Positions 7,775 through 16,517 of a DNA stretch of 20,690 nt are shown here, piece by piece (within the stretch, counting starts at the first letter, position 1; each line of letters begins with the position of its first letter). The translations under genes and the position numbers were made by a program. This DNA is from Bacillota bacterium. GTDB lineage: Bacteria; Bacillota; Clostridia; Acetivibrionales; DSM-1351. The stretch is from positions 1 through 20,690 of the forward strand of contig JAEWCZ010000039.1 of NCBI GenBank assembly GCA_023390335.1, given 5' to 3'. The notes beneath the pieces were generated by a model. That model worked only from the letters and a program-made list of their open reading frames with translations. It was not told the origin of the DNA and made no database searches.

Positions 7775-9124
7775 TTATTTCTCCCTTTTTATTTTACTTA
7801 TAAAAAAGCCGTCTGTCTGATTTATATTCGGAAATAATTGAATATATCCTTCTGCTGAACTTGCAATATCGAGAGCTGGAGGCATAAGTTCCCGAAAGCC
7901 TGTCAACACAAAATCAGGATTTTTAGAAAGGAAATCCTGTACAATGTCAAGATTTTCTTGGGGTTGTATTGTACATGTACTGTAAATCATGTATCCTCCC
8001 ACCTTTAAATACTTTGAAGCATTTTTAAGTATTTCCCTCTGAAGTCCGGTAATTTCCTTTAACTCGTTCTCTGTTCGAGAGTATTTTATATCAGGTTTTT
8101 TTCTAATTATTCCCAATCCGGAACAAGGTGCATCTATTAAAACTCTATCAACTTTGCCGATAAGGGTTTCATCAAGACTGCAGGCGTCATGGATCTCAGT
8201 TTTAATGATATCTATCCCCAACCTGCTGCATGACTGCTCTATAAGATTGAGTTTGTGCTGATAAATATCTCTTGCGATTACATTACCCTTGTTATTCATA
8301 AGCTGTGCCATATGTGTTGCCTTGCCTCCGGGTGCACTGCATACATCAATTACAGTTTGACCCTCTTTGGGATCAAGTATTTTCGCAGCCAACATTGAAC
8401 TCTCATCCTGAACCTGAAAATAGCCTTTTTTAAAGGTTTCAAGGTTAGCTATTGATGATGGGTTTTTCAATATTATTGCTTCTTCAACGTACCTGCCCGG
8501 TTCTGCACTTATCCCTTCTTTATGTAGCATATCCAACAGACTATTTATATCGGTTTTCAAGGTGTTTGTCCTGACACTGAAATCAGGTACCTGATTATTG
8601 CTCTTTAACAAATCTTCAGTAAACTCTGTCCCATATAATTCTATCCATTTTTCAACCATCCAAACGGGATGTGAGTATTGTATGCTTAAATAACTTGCAA
8701 AATCACTTTTATCCGGATATGGGATGTTATCCTTGTTCTTTGCAACGCTTCTGAGCACTGCATTTACAAATCTGCTTGAAGCTTGATGTCCATATCTTTT
8801 AGCCAGATCAACACCTGTATTACATGCAGCTGAAACAGGTATTCGGTCTGTATGAATAAGTTGGTATATACCCAATCTTAAAATATTTTTTATCCATGGT
8901 GAAAGCTTTTTTAGCTTAATACTAGAGTATTTTCCTATAATGTAATCGATCTGTAAAAGCCATTTCACTGTTCCGTAAACCAGTTCGGTAGCAAATGACC
9001 TGTCAATCTCTCTAAGCTTGTCATTATCAAGATGCTTATTAACAGAAATATTCGAATACGCTTGATTTTCAGTAATATCATATAAAATCTTTAATGCTGT
9101 TTCTCTTGCCAAATCTACTGCCAC
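7775..9124 (-). CDS. rsmB: 16S rRNA (cytosine-967-C5)-methyltransferase RsmB
   Basis: SAM-dependent enzyme that makes m5C967 in 16S rRNA. An N-terminal NusB-like RNA-binding domain (about 1-140, with RSFATELVYGTVKW) is followed by the Rossmann methyltransferase domain: SAPGGKATHMAQ, DAPCSGLG (first conserved Cys, about residue 335) and YSTCTIQPQEN (catalytic Cys, about 382). The open frame reaches a TTG at 9136, but that TTG is part of the ribosome site. GTG at 9124, 5 bases after GGAGG, is the likely start and gives 449 residues, normal for the family. Confidence 0.94.
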   Translation of the reverse strand: MAVDLARETALKILYDITENQAYSNISVNKHLDNDKLREIDRSFATELVYGTVKWLLQIDYIIGKYSSIKLKKLSPWIKNILRLGIYQLIHTDRIPVSAACNTGVDLAKRYGHQASSRFVNAVLRSVAKNKDNIPYPDKSDFASYLSIQYSHPVWMVEKWIELYGTEFTEDLLKSNNQVPDFSVRTNTLKTDINSLLDMLHKEGISAEPGRYVEEAIILKNPSSIANLETFKKGYFQVQDESSMLAAKILDPKEGQTVIDVCSAPGGKATHMAQLMNNKGNVIARDIYQHKLNLIEQSCSRLGIDIIKTEIHDACSLDETLIGKVDRVLIDAPCSGLGIIRKKPDIKYSRTENELKEITGLQREILKNASKYLKVGGYMIYSTCTIQPQENLDIVQDFLSKNPDFVLTGFRELMPPALDIASSAEGYIQLFPNINQTDGFFISKIKREK

Positions 9125-9145
9125 ATTAACCTCCAATAAAATATA

Positions 9146-9844
9146 TTAATCCCTGTTTCTGCGTGAGTTTGCGAGCAACAGTAACCGTAGAAAACTGGCG
9201 ATTGCAACTAATGCAGATGCCACATATGTCATCGCTGCAGCGTTTAGTACCTTTTTCGCAGAATTGAGTTCTTCGGTCATAAGTATTCCTGTACTGTCCA
9301 ACACAGCAATTGCTCTTTTACTGGCGTTGAACTCTACAGGGAGAGTTACCATGTAAAACAATATTGCCGCAAAAAACAAAAGCAGCCCGATATTTATAAT
9401 TACCGGCCAGCCCAGGAATAATCCTAATATTGCTATATACGGACCTGCCGAAGAACCAAACCCGGCTACCGGAACCAGGGTGCTTCGTAAAACAAGGGGG
9501 CCGTATTTTACCTTGTGTTGTATTGCATGCCCCGTTTCATGAGCTGCAACGCCTATAGCTGCCACTGAAGTGCTGGCATAAGTTGATTCTGACAATCTAA
9601 GAACTTTTTTTCTAGGATCGTAATGATCTGTCAGCTGTCCACCTACCTGAGTAACCTCTACATCCTGAATGCCATTTACCTGAAGCAGATATCGTGCAAC
9701 TTCCGCTCCTGTCATGTGCTTTGAATTACCGATTTTACTATATTTATGAAAGGTACTTTTAACCTTTATCTGTGCAATCATTGAAATAATCAGTGCCGGA
9801 ACAACCAGTATCAAGTAATATCTGTCCATATAAAAAAAGCCCAT
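9146..9844 (-). CDS. Membrane zinc metallopeptidase, YugP family
   Basis: Predicted neutral zinc metallopeptidase of the YugP family, 232 residues. A hydrophobic N-terminal segment (about 9-25) is followed by a soluble part with the zinc motif HETGH (102-106) in AAHETGHAIQH. Further membrane segments follow (about 118-170) and a last one near 200-225. The substrate is not known for the family. The frame opens at a GTG at 9871, but the AGGAGG site lies inside that extension. ATG 9844, 9 bases after AGGAGG, is the probable start. It sits 29 bases after DUF116 and 21 bases before rsmB, an insertion relative to the Bacillus order that recurs in clostridia (from memory). Confidence 0.88.
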   Translation of the reverse strand: MGFFYMDRYYLILVVPALIISMIAQIKVKSTFHKYSKIGNSKHMTGAEVARYLLQVNGIQDVEVTQVGGQLTDHYDPRKKVLRLSESTYASTSVAAIGVAAHETGHAIQHKVKYGPLVLRSTLVPVAGFGSSAGPYIAILGLFLGWPVIINIGLLLFFAAILFYMVTLPVEFNASKRAIAVLDSTGILMTEELNSAKKVLNAAAMTYVASALVAIASFLRLLLLANSRRNRD

Positions 9845-9873
9845 AATACTTGTCCTCCTGTTTATAATCACAT

Positions 9874-10638
9874 CTATGCTGCGTTAACGGTAATCTGTCT
9901 AATTTTCTCAATAAGTTTTTCTACATCAACATCTGTATTTACACAGGGCCCGTTGGGCTGTTTATTGATAATACCAATTACCGGAATACCTTTAATATCT
10001 GAAATACCGCTCATAAGATCCCTTTCACAGGCTACAGATATTATAATACCCGGTTTTGTTTTTTTTACTACATTTCTCGCTACTGTACCACCTGTTGCAA
10101 CAAACAGGTTTATTCCATTTTCCTTTGCATATTTTAAAAGTATTCCTATCTTGCATTTGCCGCATTGACGGCAAAGCTCAGGGTTGGAAGTCACCTTAAG
10201 TCCGCACTGACTGTTTTGTAGACAATGCGGGAGCAAAATCATTATATCCTTTGGGTTGTACTTTTTATTGTAGGATTCAACTACAATATTATTCAATTCT
10301 ATATAAAAATATCTAATACTCTTTTTTTCTTTGCTGTTTGCTTTGGTAAATAAAACAGCAACAGGCATTAATATTCTTAGTCCTAATTTTGTAAGTGCCA
10401 AAGTTAATCCTGATGCATTTTTCCTTCTAAATGTGTTGAAAATCGCTACACTCATTACAGCCAAGGCACCAATGCAGAAACCTACAGCACTAATTAATAC
10501 GACAAGTATTGCACTATAAACATTAAGTGAGGCATTTAAGTATGCTGCACCAAATAGTGTCAATAGTGCTACAAATGCCGATAGTATAATAATTAAAATA
10601 CGCAAAAACGCTTTTACATTAGTTTCCAAGTTTCTCAC
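9874..10638 (-). CDS. DUF116 family membrane protein with cysteine cluster
   Basis: A 254-residue protein of the DUF116 family; its biochemical role is unknown. Two membrane helices are visible (about 11-33 and 41-67). A cytoplasmic-looking domain follows with conserved cysteines: C139, C145, C156, C159, C162 (CRQCGKC), C204 (VACERDL) and C232 (GPCVNTDVD). This pattern suggests metal or iron-sulfur binding, by inference. An ATGGTVAR segment lies near 181-188. GTG 10638 makes a 20-base overlap with the end of fmt. The in-frame TTG at 10629 has GGTGAG just upstream and is an alternative start. The gene sits in the fmt-rsmB interval with the YugP peptidase. Confidence 0.85.
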   Translation of the reverse strand: MRNLETNVKAFLRILIIILSAFVALLTLFGAAYLNASLNVYSAILVVLISAVGFCIGALAVMSVAIFNTFRRKNASGLTLALTKLGLRILMPVAVLFTKANSKEKKSIRYFYIELNNIVVESYNKKYNPKDIMILLPHCLQNSQCGLKVTSNPELCRQCGKCKIGILLKYAKENGINLFVATGGTVARNVVKKTKPGIIISVACERDLMSGISDIKGIPVIGIINKQPNGPCVNTDVDVEKLIEKIRQITVNAA

Positions 10639-11557
10639 CCGTACTGATTTTATGTCCTCTTATATAATCGCTGACTTTCATCCTTTTTGATGAATCAAAT
10701 TGCAGCTCTTGTATTAATATGTAACTATCTGAACATTTTACCAGTAGCCCGTCATCATCTGCCTTAACAATTTCTCCCGGACAATGCTTTGGGTTATTAT
10801 TATAATCAGCAACACAGGTTTTCCAAATCCTCATTTTGCTTTCATTCAAAAAAGTATACGCTCCCGGCCAGGGATTTGTTCCTCTTACCAGGTTGTGTAC
10901 CTGTTGGGCTGTTTTATTCCAATCCATTAGCCCCACTTCTTTTGTAATAATAGGAGCATATGATGACAGCGAATCGTCCTGCGGCTTTCTTACAAGTGTG
11001 CCGTTTTTAAGCTCTGTAAGAGTATCCTTTAATACTTCCGCTCCTAAAACAGCCATCGCATCATGCAATTCACCTGCTGTCATATCGGAACCTATTTCAA
11101 GCTCTCTTTTCAGAAGCATATCCCCGGTATCAAGTCCCACATCAGTAAACATAGTAGTTATACCGGTTATTTTTTCTCCATTTATAATTGACCAATGAAT
11201 AGGAGCCGCACCTCTATATGCAGGTAAAAGAGAGCCATGTACGTTTATACAGCCTAAAGTTGGAACGTCAAGCATCTCCTTAGATATAATCTTGCCGTAT
11301 GCGGCTGTAATCAGTAAATCGGGGCCCAATTCTCTAATCTGCTCAACAAATTCGGGTGTTTTTATTTTTGAAGGCTGAAGAACCGTGATACCGTGTTCCA
11401 ATGCAAATTCCTTTACAGGCGGAGCTGCAAGCTTGTTGCCTCTTCCCTTTGGTTTGTCTGGCTGAGTAACAACTGCAATAACTTTATAACCTTCATTTAC
11501 AAGCATTTCCAGACTCGGTACTGCAAATTCAGGCGTACCCATAAAAATTATCTTCAC
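10619..11557 (-). CDS. fmt: Methionyl-tRNA formyltransferase
   Basis: Formylates the amino group of Met-tRNAfMet with 10-formyl-tetrahydrofolate, preparing the initiator tRNA. The 312-residue protein has the formyltransferase core with NVHGSLLPAYRGAAPIHW (105-122), giving catalytic N105 and H107, and D144 in DVGLDTGDM. A C-terminal OB-fold tRNA-binding domain starts near residue 210. The start is GTG at 11557, with AGGAG about 11 bases upstream; the next ATG would remove the first beta strand. It lies 39 bases after def, the enzyme that later removes the formyl group. Confidence 0.96.
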   Translation of the reverse strand: MKIIFMGTPEFAVPSLEMLVNEGYKVIAVVTQPDKPKGRGNKLAAPPVKEFALEHGITVLQPSKIKTPEFVEQIRELGPDLLITAAYGKIISKEMLDVPTLGCINVHGSLLPAYRGAAPIHWSIINGEKITGITTMFTDVGLDTGDMLLKRELEIGSDMTAGELHDAMAVLGAEVLKDTLTELKNGTLVRKPQDDSLSSYAPIITKEVGLMDWNKTAQQVHNLVRGTNPWPGAYTFLNESKMRIWKTCVADYNNNPKHCPGEIVKADDDGLLVKCSDSYILIQELQFDSSKRMKVSDYIRGHKISTGEKLGN

Positions 11558-11596
11558 TAAAATTCACTCTCCTAAATACCTGTGGTATATCTTAGT

Positions 11597-12076
11597 CTAA
11601 TCTTCTTGCATTTCCTCAAGTTCCTTTTCGGTATACATCTTGTATGCCTTGTCTTTATATAAAATACCGTCTAAATGATCTAGTTCATGGCATATGGCCC
11701 TTGCAAAAAATTCACTGGCTTCGATGGTTACACTTTCGCCGTTTCTATCTGTATATCTTAATGTAACATTCATAGGACGCTTAACCTTTCCCATAATTCC
11801 CGGGATACTCAGGCAGCCTTCCATACCATCCTGCTCTCCGCTTTGTTCCAGAATAACCGGATTAATCATTTCGTATAAGCCATCCCCAACATCTATAACA
11901 ACCATCCTTTTGAGAATACCAATCTGCGGCGCTGCCAAACCAACACCGTCAGCTCTGTACATAGTATCTGCCATATCCTCTAAAAGAGCTAATATTTTTT
12001 TGTCAATAGTGTCAACCGGTTTACTTATTTTTCTTAATACTTCGTCCCCATCTTTCCTTATTTGCCTGTAAGCCAT
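11597..12076 (-). CDS. def: Peptide deformylase
   Basis: Metalloenzyme that removes the N-formyl group from new proteins. All three family motifs are present: GVGLAAPQ (44-51), EGCLSIP (86-92, metal ligand C88) and HELDH (130-134, ligands H130 and H134, catalytic E131). The length is 159 residues. The frame extends two codons further to a TTG at 12082, but GGAGG (12083-12087) directly touches that codon. The ATG at 12076 has proper 6-base spacing and gives the usual start MAYRQIRKDGDEVLRK. It lies 32 bases after priA. Confidence 0.96.
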   Translation of the reverse strand: MAYRQIRKDGDEVLRKISKPVDTIDKKILALLEDMADTMYRADGVGLAAPQIGILKRMVVIDVGDGLYEMINPVILEQSGEQDGMEGCLSIPGIMGKVKRPMNVTLRYTDRNGESVTIEASEFFARAICHELDHLDGILYKDKAYKMYTEKELEEMQED

Positions 12077-12108
12077 AACCAACCTCCAAATTATATATAT
12101 CTTTTCTA

Positions 12109-14565
12109 TTATAGCATATTATAAGGATTTATATCTATGCTCATAGTTACATCTTTGTCCTTGTTGTTTCTCCAAAACTTGTCCGCCATATAGGTAAGTC
12201 TGTCAATTAACAAGTCTACCTGCCGTTCCTTTATAACCAGCCTCCATCTGTACTTATTTGCAATCTTGGGTATAGGGCATCTGGAAGGCCCAAGTACCAT
12301 TAGCTCATCAGTACACTCTTCAGAAAGAAGTGGTTTTATACTCTTTGCAGCCTCAAAAACACCTCTATCGCGTTTTCCGGCAAATGAAACTACTGCAACA
12401 TTAGTAAACGGTGGATAATCCAGTCTTTTTCGAATCAAGATTTCCTGATTGTAAAATGACAAAAAATCATGATTGCATGCTGCAATAATACTATACTCAT
12501 CAGTATTATACGTTTGTATAATAACACGTCCTGCAATTGTTCCTCTTCCGGCCCTTCCGGCAACCTGGGTAAGCAACTGAAATGTCCTTTCCGAGGCTCT
12601 GTAATCCCCGGTATTGAGCATACCATCTGCTGCGAGTACTCCAACAAGGGTAACATTAGGGAAATCATGACCTTTAGCTATCATCTGTGTTCCAACCATG
12701 ATATTAATGTTTTCATTTTTAAACCGGTTCAGTATTTCTTCGTGCGCATTTTTGTAGCCTATGGTGTCCATATCCATACGTATTACCGAGGATTCTGGAA
12801 TACGTTTAATAACTTCCTCTTCAATTTTTTGTGTTCCTATGCCAAAATACCTGATATTTTCACTTTTACAGGATGGGCAGGTGGACGGATTCTGCACAGT
12901 AAACCCGCAGTAATGACAAATCAGTCTTTTGGTTTTTGAATGGTATGTCAATGCTATACTGCAATCCGGACATTTCATAGTATAACCACAATTCCTGCAA
13001 ATTACAAAAGTTGAAAAGCCTCTTCTGTTAAGAAATAAAATACTCTGCTGGTTGTTCTCTCTGTTTATTTCAAGCTCTTCCACAAGTCTTGAACTAAAAG
13101 GCGTCTTATTTCCATTTTCCAGTTCCAATCTCATATCCACTAGCTCAATTTTTGGCAGAACAGCAGTTTTGGGTCTGTTTTGCATTTCCAGCAGGCATAT
13201 TTTCCCTGTTTTTGCACTGTAATAGGTCTCTACAGACGGTGTTGCCGACCCGTACACAAGCAAGCAATTATTAATTTCACATCTTTTCCGGGCAACTTCC
13301 TTCGCATTATATCTAGGTAAGGATTCTGACTTATAGGAACCCTCATGCTCCTCATCGATTACAATCAATCCCAGATTTTCCATTGGAGCAAATATCGCAG
13401 ATCGTGCTCCTACAACCACATCAACTTTACCATCCCGGATAAGTTTCCACTGATCAAATCTTTCTCCCAATGAGAGTTTTGAGTGGATTACTGCAACCCT
13501 GTTACCGAATCTTGATACAAATCTCTCCACCATCTGAGGTGTCAATGAAATTTCCGGCACAAGTAAAATAGCCTTTTTCCCCAACAAAAAGCAGTGGGAA
13601 ATAAGCTGAAGATATACCTCTGTTTTCCCGCTTCCTGTAATACCGTGGAGCAATGTTTCCTGAAAATTACTACAATCAAGCTGCTTCTTTAAAAACGCCA
13701 AAGCATGTGCTTGATCCTCTGTGGGCGAAAGAGGTTCTGTTTTTTCAAAATGCTTGTCCTTTAATGGATTTCTTTTTATTTCTAAACTCTTATAGCTTAT
13801 ATATCCATGTTTACTTAGGGTATCAAGCACGGAAGCTGTTACACCGGCAAACCTTTGCATATCGCTTGCCGAAACTATTTCATTATCAAGAAGTATCTCA
13901 AGAACTTTTACATGCTGAATCCTCTTAATCTGGTTATTTTCAAGTTCATCTATTATTTCAGAGGCAGGTCTCGCTAGTGTAACAGCTTTAACAGTTTTTG
14001 CATTAACCTTCTGTTCATAGCTTTCCTCCATTATAACTGCTCCAGATTGACAAAGCTCCTCAATTGCGGCCTTAAATCCCTTTATTGTACAAAGGCTTCT
14101 CAGTTCTTCATATTCACATTCTCCACCGGAATCGGCAAGAACACATAAAATCTTCTTCAAACCTGCTTTTTTAATATCTATTTGATAATCACTATTAATC
14201 TTTATATTCTTTACAGTCTTGACGCTTATCCCCGGAGGCAACATACACTTAATAATGTCTGAATATGTACAGATATACCTTCTTTTCATCCATTCCAGAA
14301 GTTGTATGCTATCACTTGTTAAAAGCGGGTAAGGCTCAAGTATTTCTTTTATCTCTTTATATAAAATATTCTTATCATCAAAAACCAAAGGGTTTGTTTC
14401 CATGACAAACCCTTCTCTTACCATTTCTCCATTGCCAAACGGAACAAGAACCCTGCATCCTTGAAAAATCTGTTGAGACAAGTTTTCGGGTACACTATAA
14501 GTATATCTTTTATCAAAAGATCTGGTTGTATTAATTAGCACCACTGATACTGTTGTTACTTTCAT
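12109..14565 (-). CDS. priA: Primosomal protein N' (replication restart helicase PriA)
   Basis: 3'-5' DNA helicase that recognises stalled or repaired forks and starts reloading of the replicative helicase. The 818-residue protein has an N-terminal DNA-binding region (about 1-270), Walker A GITGSGKT (about 308-315) and the DEEH box (about 403-406). A zinc-binding insertion follows at about 521-571 with repeated CxxC pairs (CRNC, CPDC, CHYC, CPSC), and then helicase motifs such as GTQMIAKGHDFPNVTLVGV and QVAGRAGRG. The ATG has GGAG 8 bases upstream. It follows the polyprenyl synthase gene by 45 bases with no terminator between them, so the redox cluster may read into this operon. Confidence 0.96.
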   Translation of the reverse strand: MKVTTVSVVLINTTRSFDKRYTYSVPENLSQQIFQGCRVLVPFGNGEMVREGFVMETNPLVFDDKNILYKEIKEILEPYPLLTSDSIQLLEWMKRRYICTYSDIIKCMLPPGISVKTVKNIKINSDYQIDIKKAGLKKILCVLADSGGECEYEELRSLCTIKGFKAAIEELCQSGAVIMEESYEQKVNAKTVKAVTLARPASEIIDELENNQIKRIQHVKVLEILLDNEIVSASDMQRFAGVTASVLDTLSKHGYISYKSLEIKRNPLKDKHFEKTEPLSPTEDQAHALAFLKKQLDCSNFQETLLHGITGSGKTEVYLQLISHCFLLGKKAILLVPEISLTPQMVERFVSRFGNRVAVIHSKLSLGERFDQWKLIRDGKVDVVVGARSAIFAPMENLGLIVIDEEHEGSYKSESLPRYNAKEVARKRCEINNCLLVYGSATPSVETYYSAKTGKICLLEMQNRPKTAVLPKIELVDMRLELENGNKTPFSSRLVEELEINRENNQQSILFLNRRGFSTFVICRNCGYTMKCPDCSIALTYHSKTKRLICHYCGFTVQNPSTCPSCKSENIRYFGIGTQKIEEEVIKRIPESSVIRMDMDTIGYKNAHEEILNRFKNENINIMVGTQMIAKGHDFPNVTLVGVLAADGMLNTGDYRASERTFQLLTQVAGRAGRGTIAGRVIIQTYNTDEYSIIAACNHDFLSFYNQEILIRKRLDYPPFTNVAVVSFAGKRDRGVFEAAKSIKPLLSEECTDELMVLGPSRCPIPKIANKYRWRLVIKERQVDLLIDRLTYMADKFWRNNKDKDVTMSIDINPYNML

Positions 14566-14610
14566 TATGTTAACTCCAAGTTAATTATTCTAAAGAACCA
14601 CTTTATTATA

Positions 14611-15567
14611 TCAGATATGCAATTTATTTATCAAATCAGTAAGAATATCTCTTGCCTCATTCTTGGGAAGTTTTTCTATCTCCCCAATAGCCTTCTGACG
14701 ATACCTCTGTATGTAGTTTTCGGTATATTCCATACCTCCTGAAGAACATATCTGAGAAACTATGGTATGAAGTTCTTCATTTGTCTTATCTTCATTTCTC
14801 CAGTAATTTTCAACCTTATTAAATATTTCTTTGTTATTCCTGCAAGCATATATTGCCGGAAGAGTTAGTATACCCTTTGAAAGGTCATTATAGACAGGCT
14901 TTCCCCATTCTGAATCACCGCTTTTATAATCCCGGAAATCGTCAACCATCTGAAACATGACCCCATAGTAAAAGCCTATCTTCGAAAGACTGCTGGTAAT
15001 ACGCGGATTACATTTTGCACATAAAGCACCCAAGGCACAAGAAGCTGAAAAAAGTACTGCTGTTTTTCTCGAAATTCTTTTCAGGTATGAAGGAACTGAC
15101 AAGTTCATTACATACTTATCCCTGTATTGGTCTACTTCTCCCTCACAAATTGTCTTCACTGCCTTGGCAGCTATCGTTAGTTTTTTTGCAGGAACAATGT
15201 CAGCAAGCATCAAAAGTGCCTTAGTATACAAAAAGTCTCCACAGTATATAGCCATATCTGTTCCGTATTTTTTGTAAACTGTTTCCCTGTTTCTCCTGTA
15301 TGGAGAGTAATCCACAACATCATCGTGTATAAGTGTAGCAGTATGAAGTAATTCTACGGCACTTGCAAGCTGAATAAGCTTGTCCTGCCGGATTTTTCCA
15401 AAATATGACGAAACTATTACCATCGCAGGGCGGAGTCTCTTGCCTCCTGCGCCCACTGTATCGGCGATAGCTTCAACCAGAAGCTGATTTTTTGAAGTAA
15501 CGTTTGTACGTAGATTTTCCTCGACTTTCTCAATATCACTGTTTAACTTTTGGTTGTCAAAAAACAT
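14611..15567 (-). CDS. dmkB: Polyprenyl diphosphate synthase (DmkB/HepT-like)
   Basis: Trans-prenyltransferase that chains isopentenyl diphosphate units into a long polyprenyl diphosphate, here probably the side chain of a (demethyl)menaquinone-type lipid. The 318-residue all-helical protein has GGKRLRP (41-47), the first aspartate-rich motif DDVVD (82-86) and the second DDFRD (209-213). Small residues before the first motif favour a long product, by inference. The ATG has AAGGGG 5 bases upstream and follows the Gx-transporter gene by 9 bases. In Listeria the synthase of the extracellular electron transfer locus is dmkB; the symbol is given by context. A general heptaprenyl or octaprenyl synthase is the alternative. 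Confidence 0.88.
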   Translation of the reverse strand: MFFDNQKLNSDIEKVEENLRTNVTSKNQLLVEAIADTVGAGGKRLRPAMVIVSSYFGKIRQDKLIQLASAVELLHTATLIHDDVVDYSPYRRNRETVYKKYGTDMAIYCGDFLYTKALLMLADIVPAKKLTIAAKAVKTICEGEVDQYRDKYVMNLSVPSYLKRISRKTAVLFSASCALGALCAKCNPRITSSLSKIGFYYGVMFQMVDDFRDYKSGDSEWGKPVYNDLSKGILTLPAIYACRNNKEIFNKVENYWRNEDKTNEELHTIVSQICSSGGMEYTENYIQRYRQKAIGEIEKLPKNEARDILTDLINKLHI

Positions 15568-15576
15568 AATTACCCC

Positions 15577-16113
15577 TTATAAATTTGATATAATATTTAA
15601 CCTTTTCAAGGCTCTTACGAAAAAAGTGCTGCACGCCCCTACAAAAGTCCCCATAATAATTCCTGATAAAAGCAGTATAGGTAAATAACCTATAACAGAC
15701 AAATCACTCATTATAAAGCAAGCTATCAATATCTGCCCGACATTATGTGCTATTGATCCGGCTATGCTTATTCCGACCAAGCTTAACCACCTCTCCATAT
15801 ATTTTATCATTATCCACATAATCAGTGTACTTAAAATTCCACCACATATACTAAAAGCAAAAACTACCGGTCCCCCCATAAATAGGGATGAAAGAACGCA
15901 TTTTACCAGAACTATTGCCAATGTATTTGACAGACTAAAAAAGATTAAAGCAACAATAGTTATTATATTAGACAGTCCAAGCTTTATCCCTGGAATACCC
16001 ACTGGAACCGGAAACCATGATTCAACAACAGACAACACCAAAGCCTGAGAAGCAAGAACAGCCAGCAACATCATTTTCTTTATGTCAACATTATTTTTTA
16101 TATATAATCTCAT
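15577..16113 (-). CDS. eetB: Gx transporter family membrane protein (EetB-like)
   Basis: A 178-residue, very hydrophobic protein with five or six predicted membrane helices, of the Gx transporter family once called heptaprenyl diphosphate synthase component I. The family resembles ECF transporter substrate-binding subunits. Features include PVGIPGIKLGLSNI (36-49), GGPVVFAFSICGGILS (79-94) and GSIAHNVGQI (118-127), which are typical of it. In the flavin-based electron transfer locus of Listeria the same family is EetB, required for electron export together with EetA. The ATG overlaps the stop of the upstream eetA-like gene (ATGA), with GGAG 7 bases upstream. The function is by family and context, not by a catalytic motif. 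Confidence 0.87.
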   Translation of the reverse strand: MRLYIKNNVDIKKMMLLAVLASQALVLSVVESWFPVPVGIPGIKLGLSNIITIVALIFFSLSNTLAIVLVKCVLSSLFMGGPVVFAFSICGGILSTLIMWIMIKYMERWLSLVGISIAGSIAHNVGQILIACFIMSDLSVIGYLPILLLSGIIMGTFVGACSTFFVRALKRLNIISNL

Positions 16114-16517
16114 TTTACCACTCCATCCACGTTTTGATTCTTGTCTTGCTCAAGTTTAATAATTATTTTATTGGGAAGACAAACCGCTATTTCTCCAGAA
16201 TGGCTTAACCAGCCGGTTTTAACACAAATCTTATCCGGGCAATCTGACTCTAGAAAGCAAATTCTGTTTTTTTCTGCTACAATACTTACCTTATGCATTC
16301 CTAATATATTAAATATTTCCCTATTCTCTAAATTTGATAAATTAATTTTTTTGATTACTTTGTCCTTTTGTTTTATTATTGCCGTAATAGGCATTTTATC
16401 CAGCCTGCTTCCACTAGTATTGCTTAAACTGACTGCATTTTCTCTACCTATAAATACAGTTGACAATATAGCAAAAACTATTATTAGCAAAAGAATTATG
16501 TCACCCTTTTTCAACAT
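16110..16517 (-). CDS. eetA: NusG domain II-containing membrane-anchored protein (EetA-like)
   Basis: A small 135-residue protein with one N-terminal membrane helix (about 7-24) and an extracytoplasmic NusG-domain-II fold. It shows SDCPDKICVKTGWLSHSGE (91-109) and VCLPNKIII (112-120), with cysteines C87, C93, C98 and C113. It is not a transcription factor despite the domain name. In Listeria the matching protein EetA works with EetB in flavin-based extracellular electron transfer. ATG 16517 gives the usual start MLKKGDI and overlaps the end of apbE by 17 bases in another frame. An in-frame GTG at 16532 with AGGA upstream would add five residues. It overlaps the next gene by 4 bases. Confidence 0.88.
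   Translation of the reverse strand: MLKKGDIILLLIIVFAILSTVFIGRENAVSLSNTSGSRLDKMPITAIIKQKDKVIKKINLSNLENREIFNILGMHKVSIVAEKNRICFLESDCPDKICVKTGWLSHSGEIAVCLPNKIIIKLEQDKNQNVDGVVK

Noticed and set aside
7407..7820. Plus-strand 137-residue open frame across rlmN and the end of rsmB
   Set aside because: It is antisense to two well-supported genes and has no ribosome site or known motif.
12469..12939. Plus-strand 156-residue open frame inside priA
   Set aside because: It is antisense to the conserved helicase and zinc region of priA, and its composition is what the reverse strand of that gene would give.
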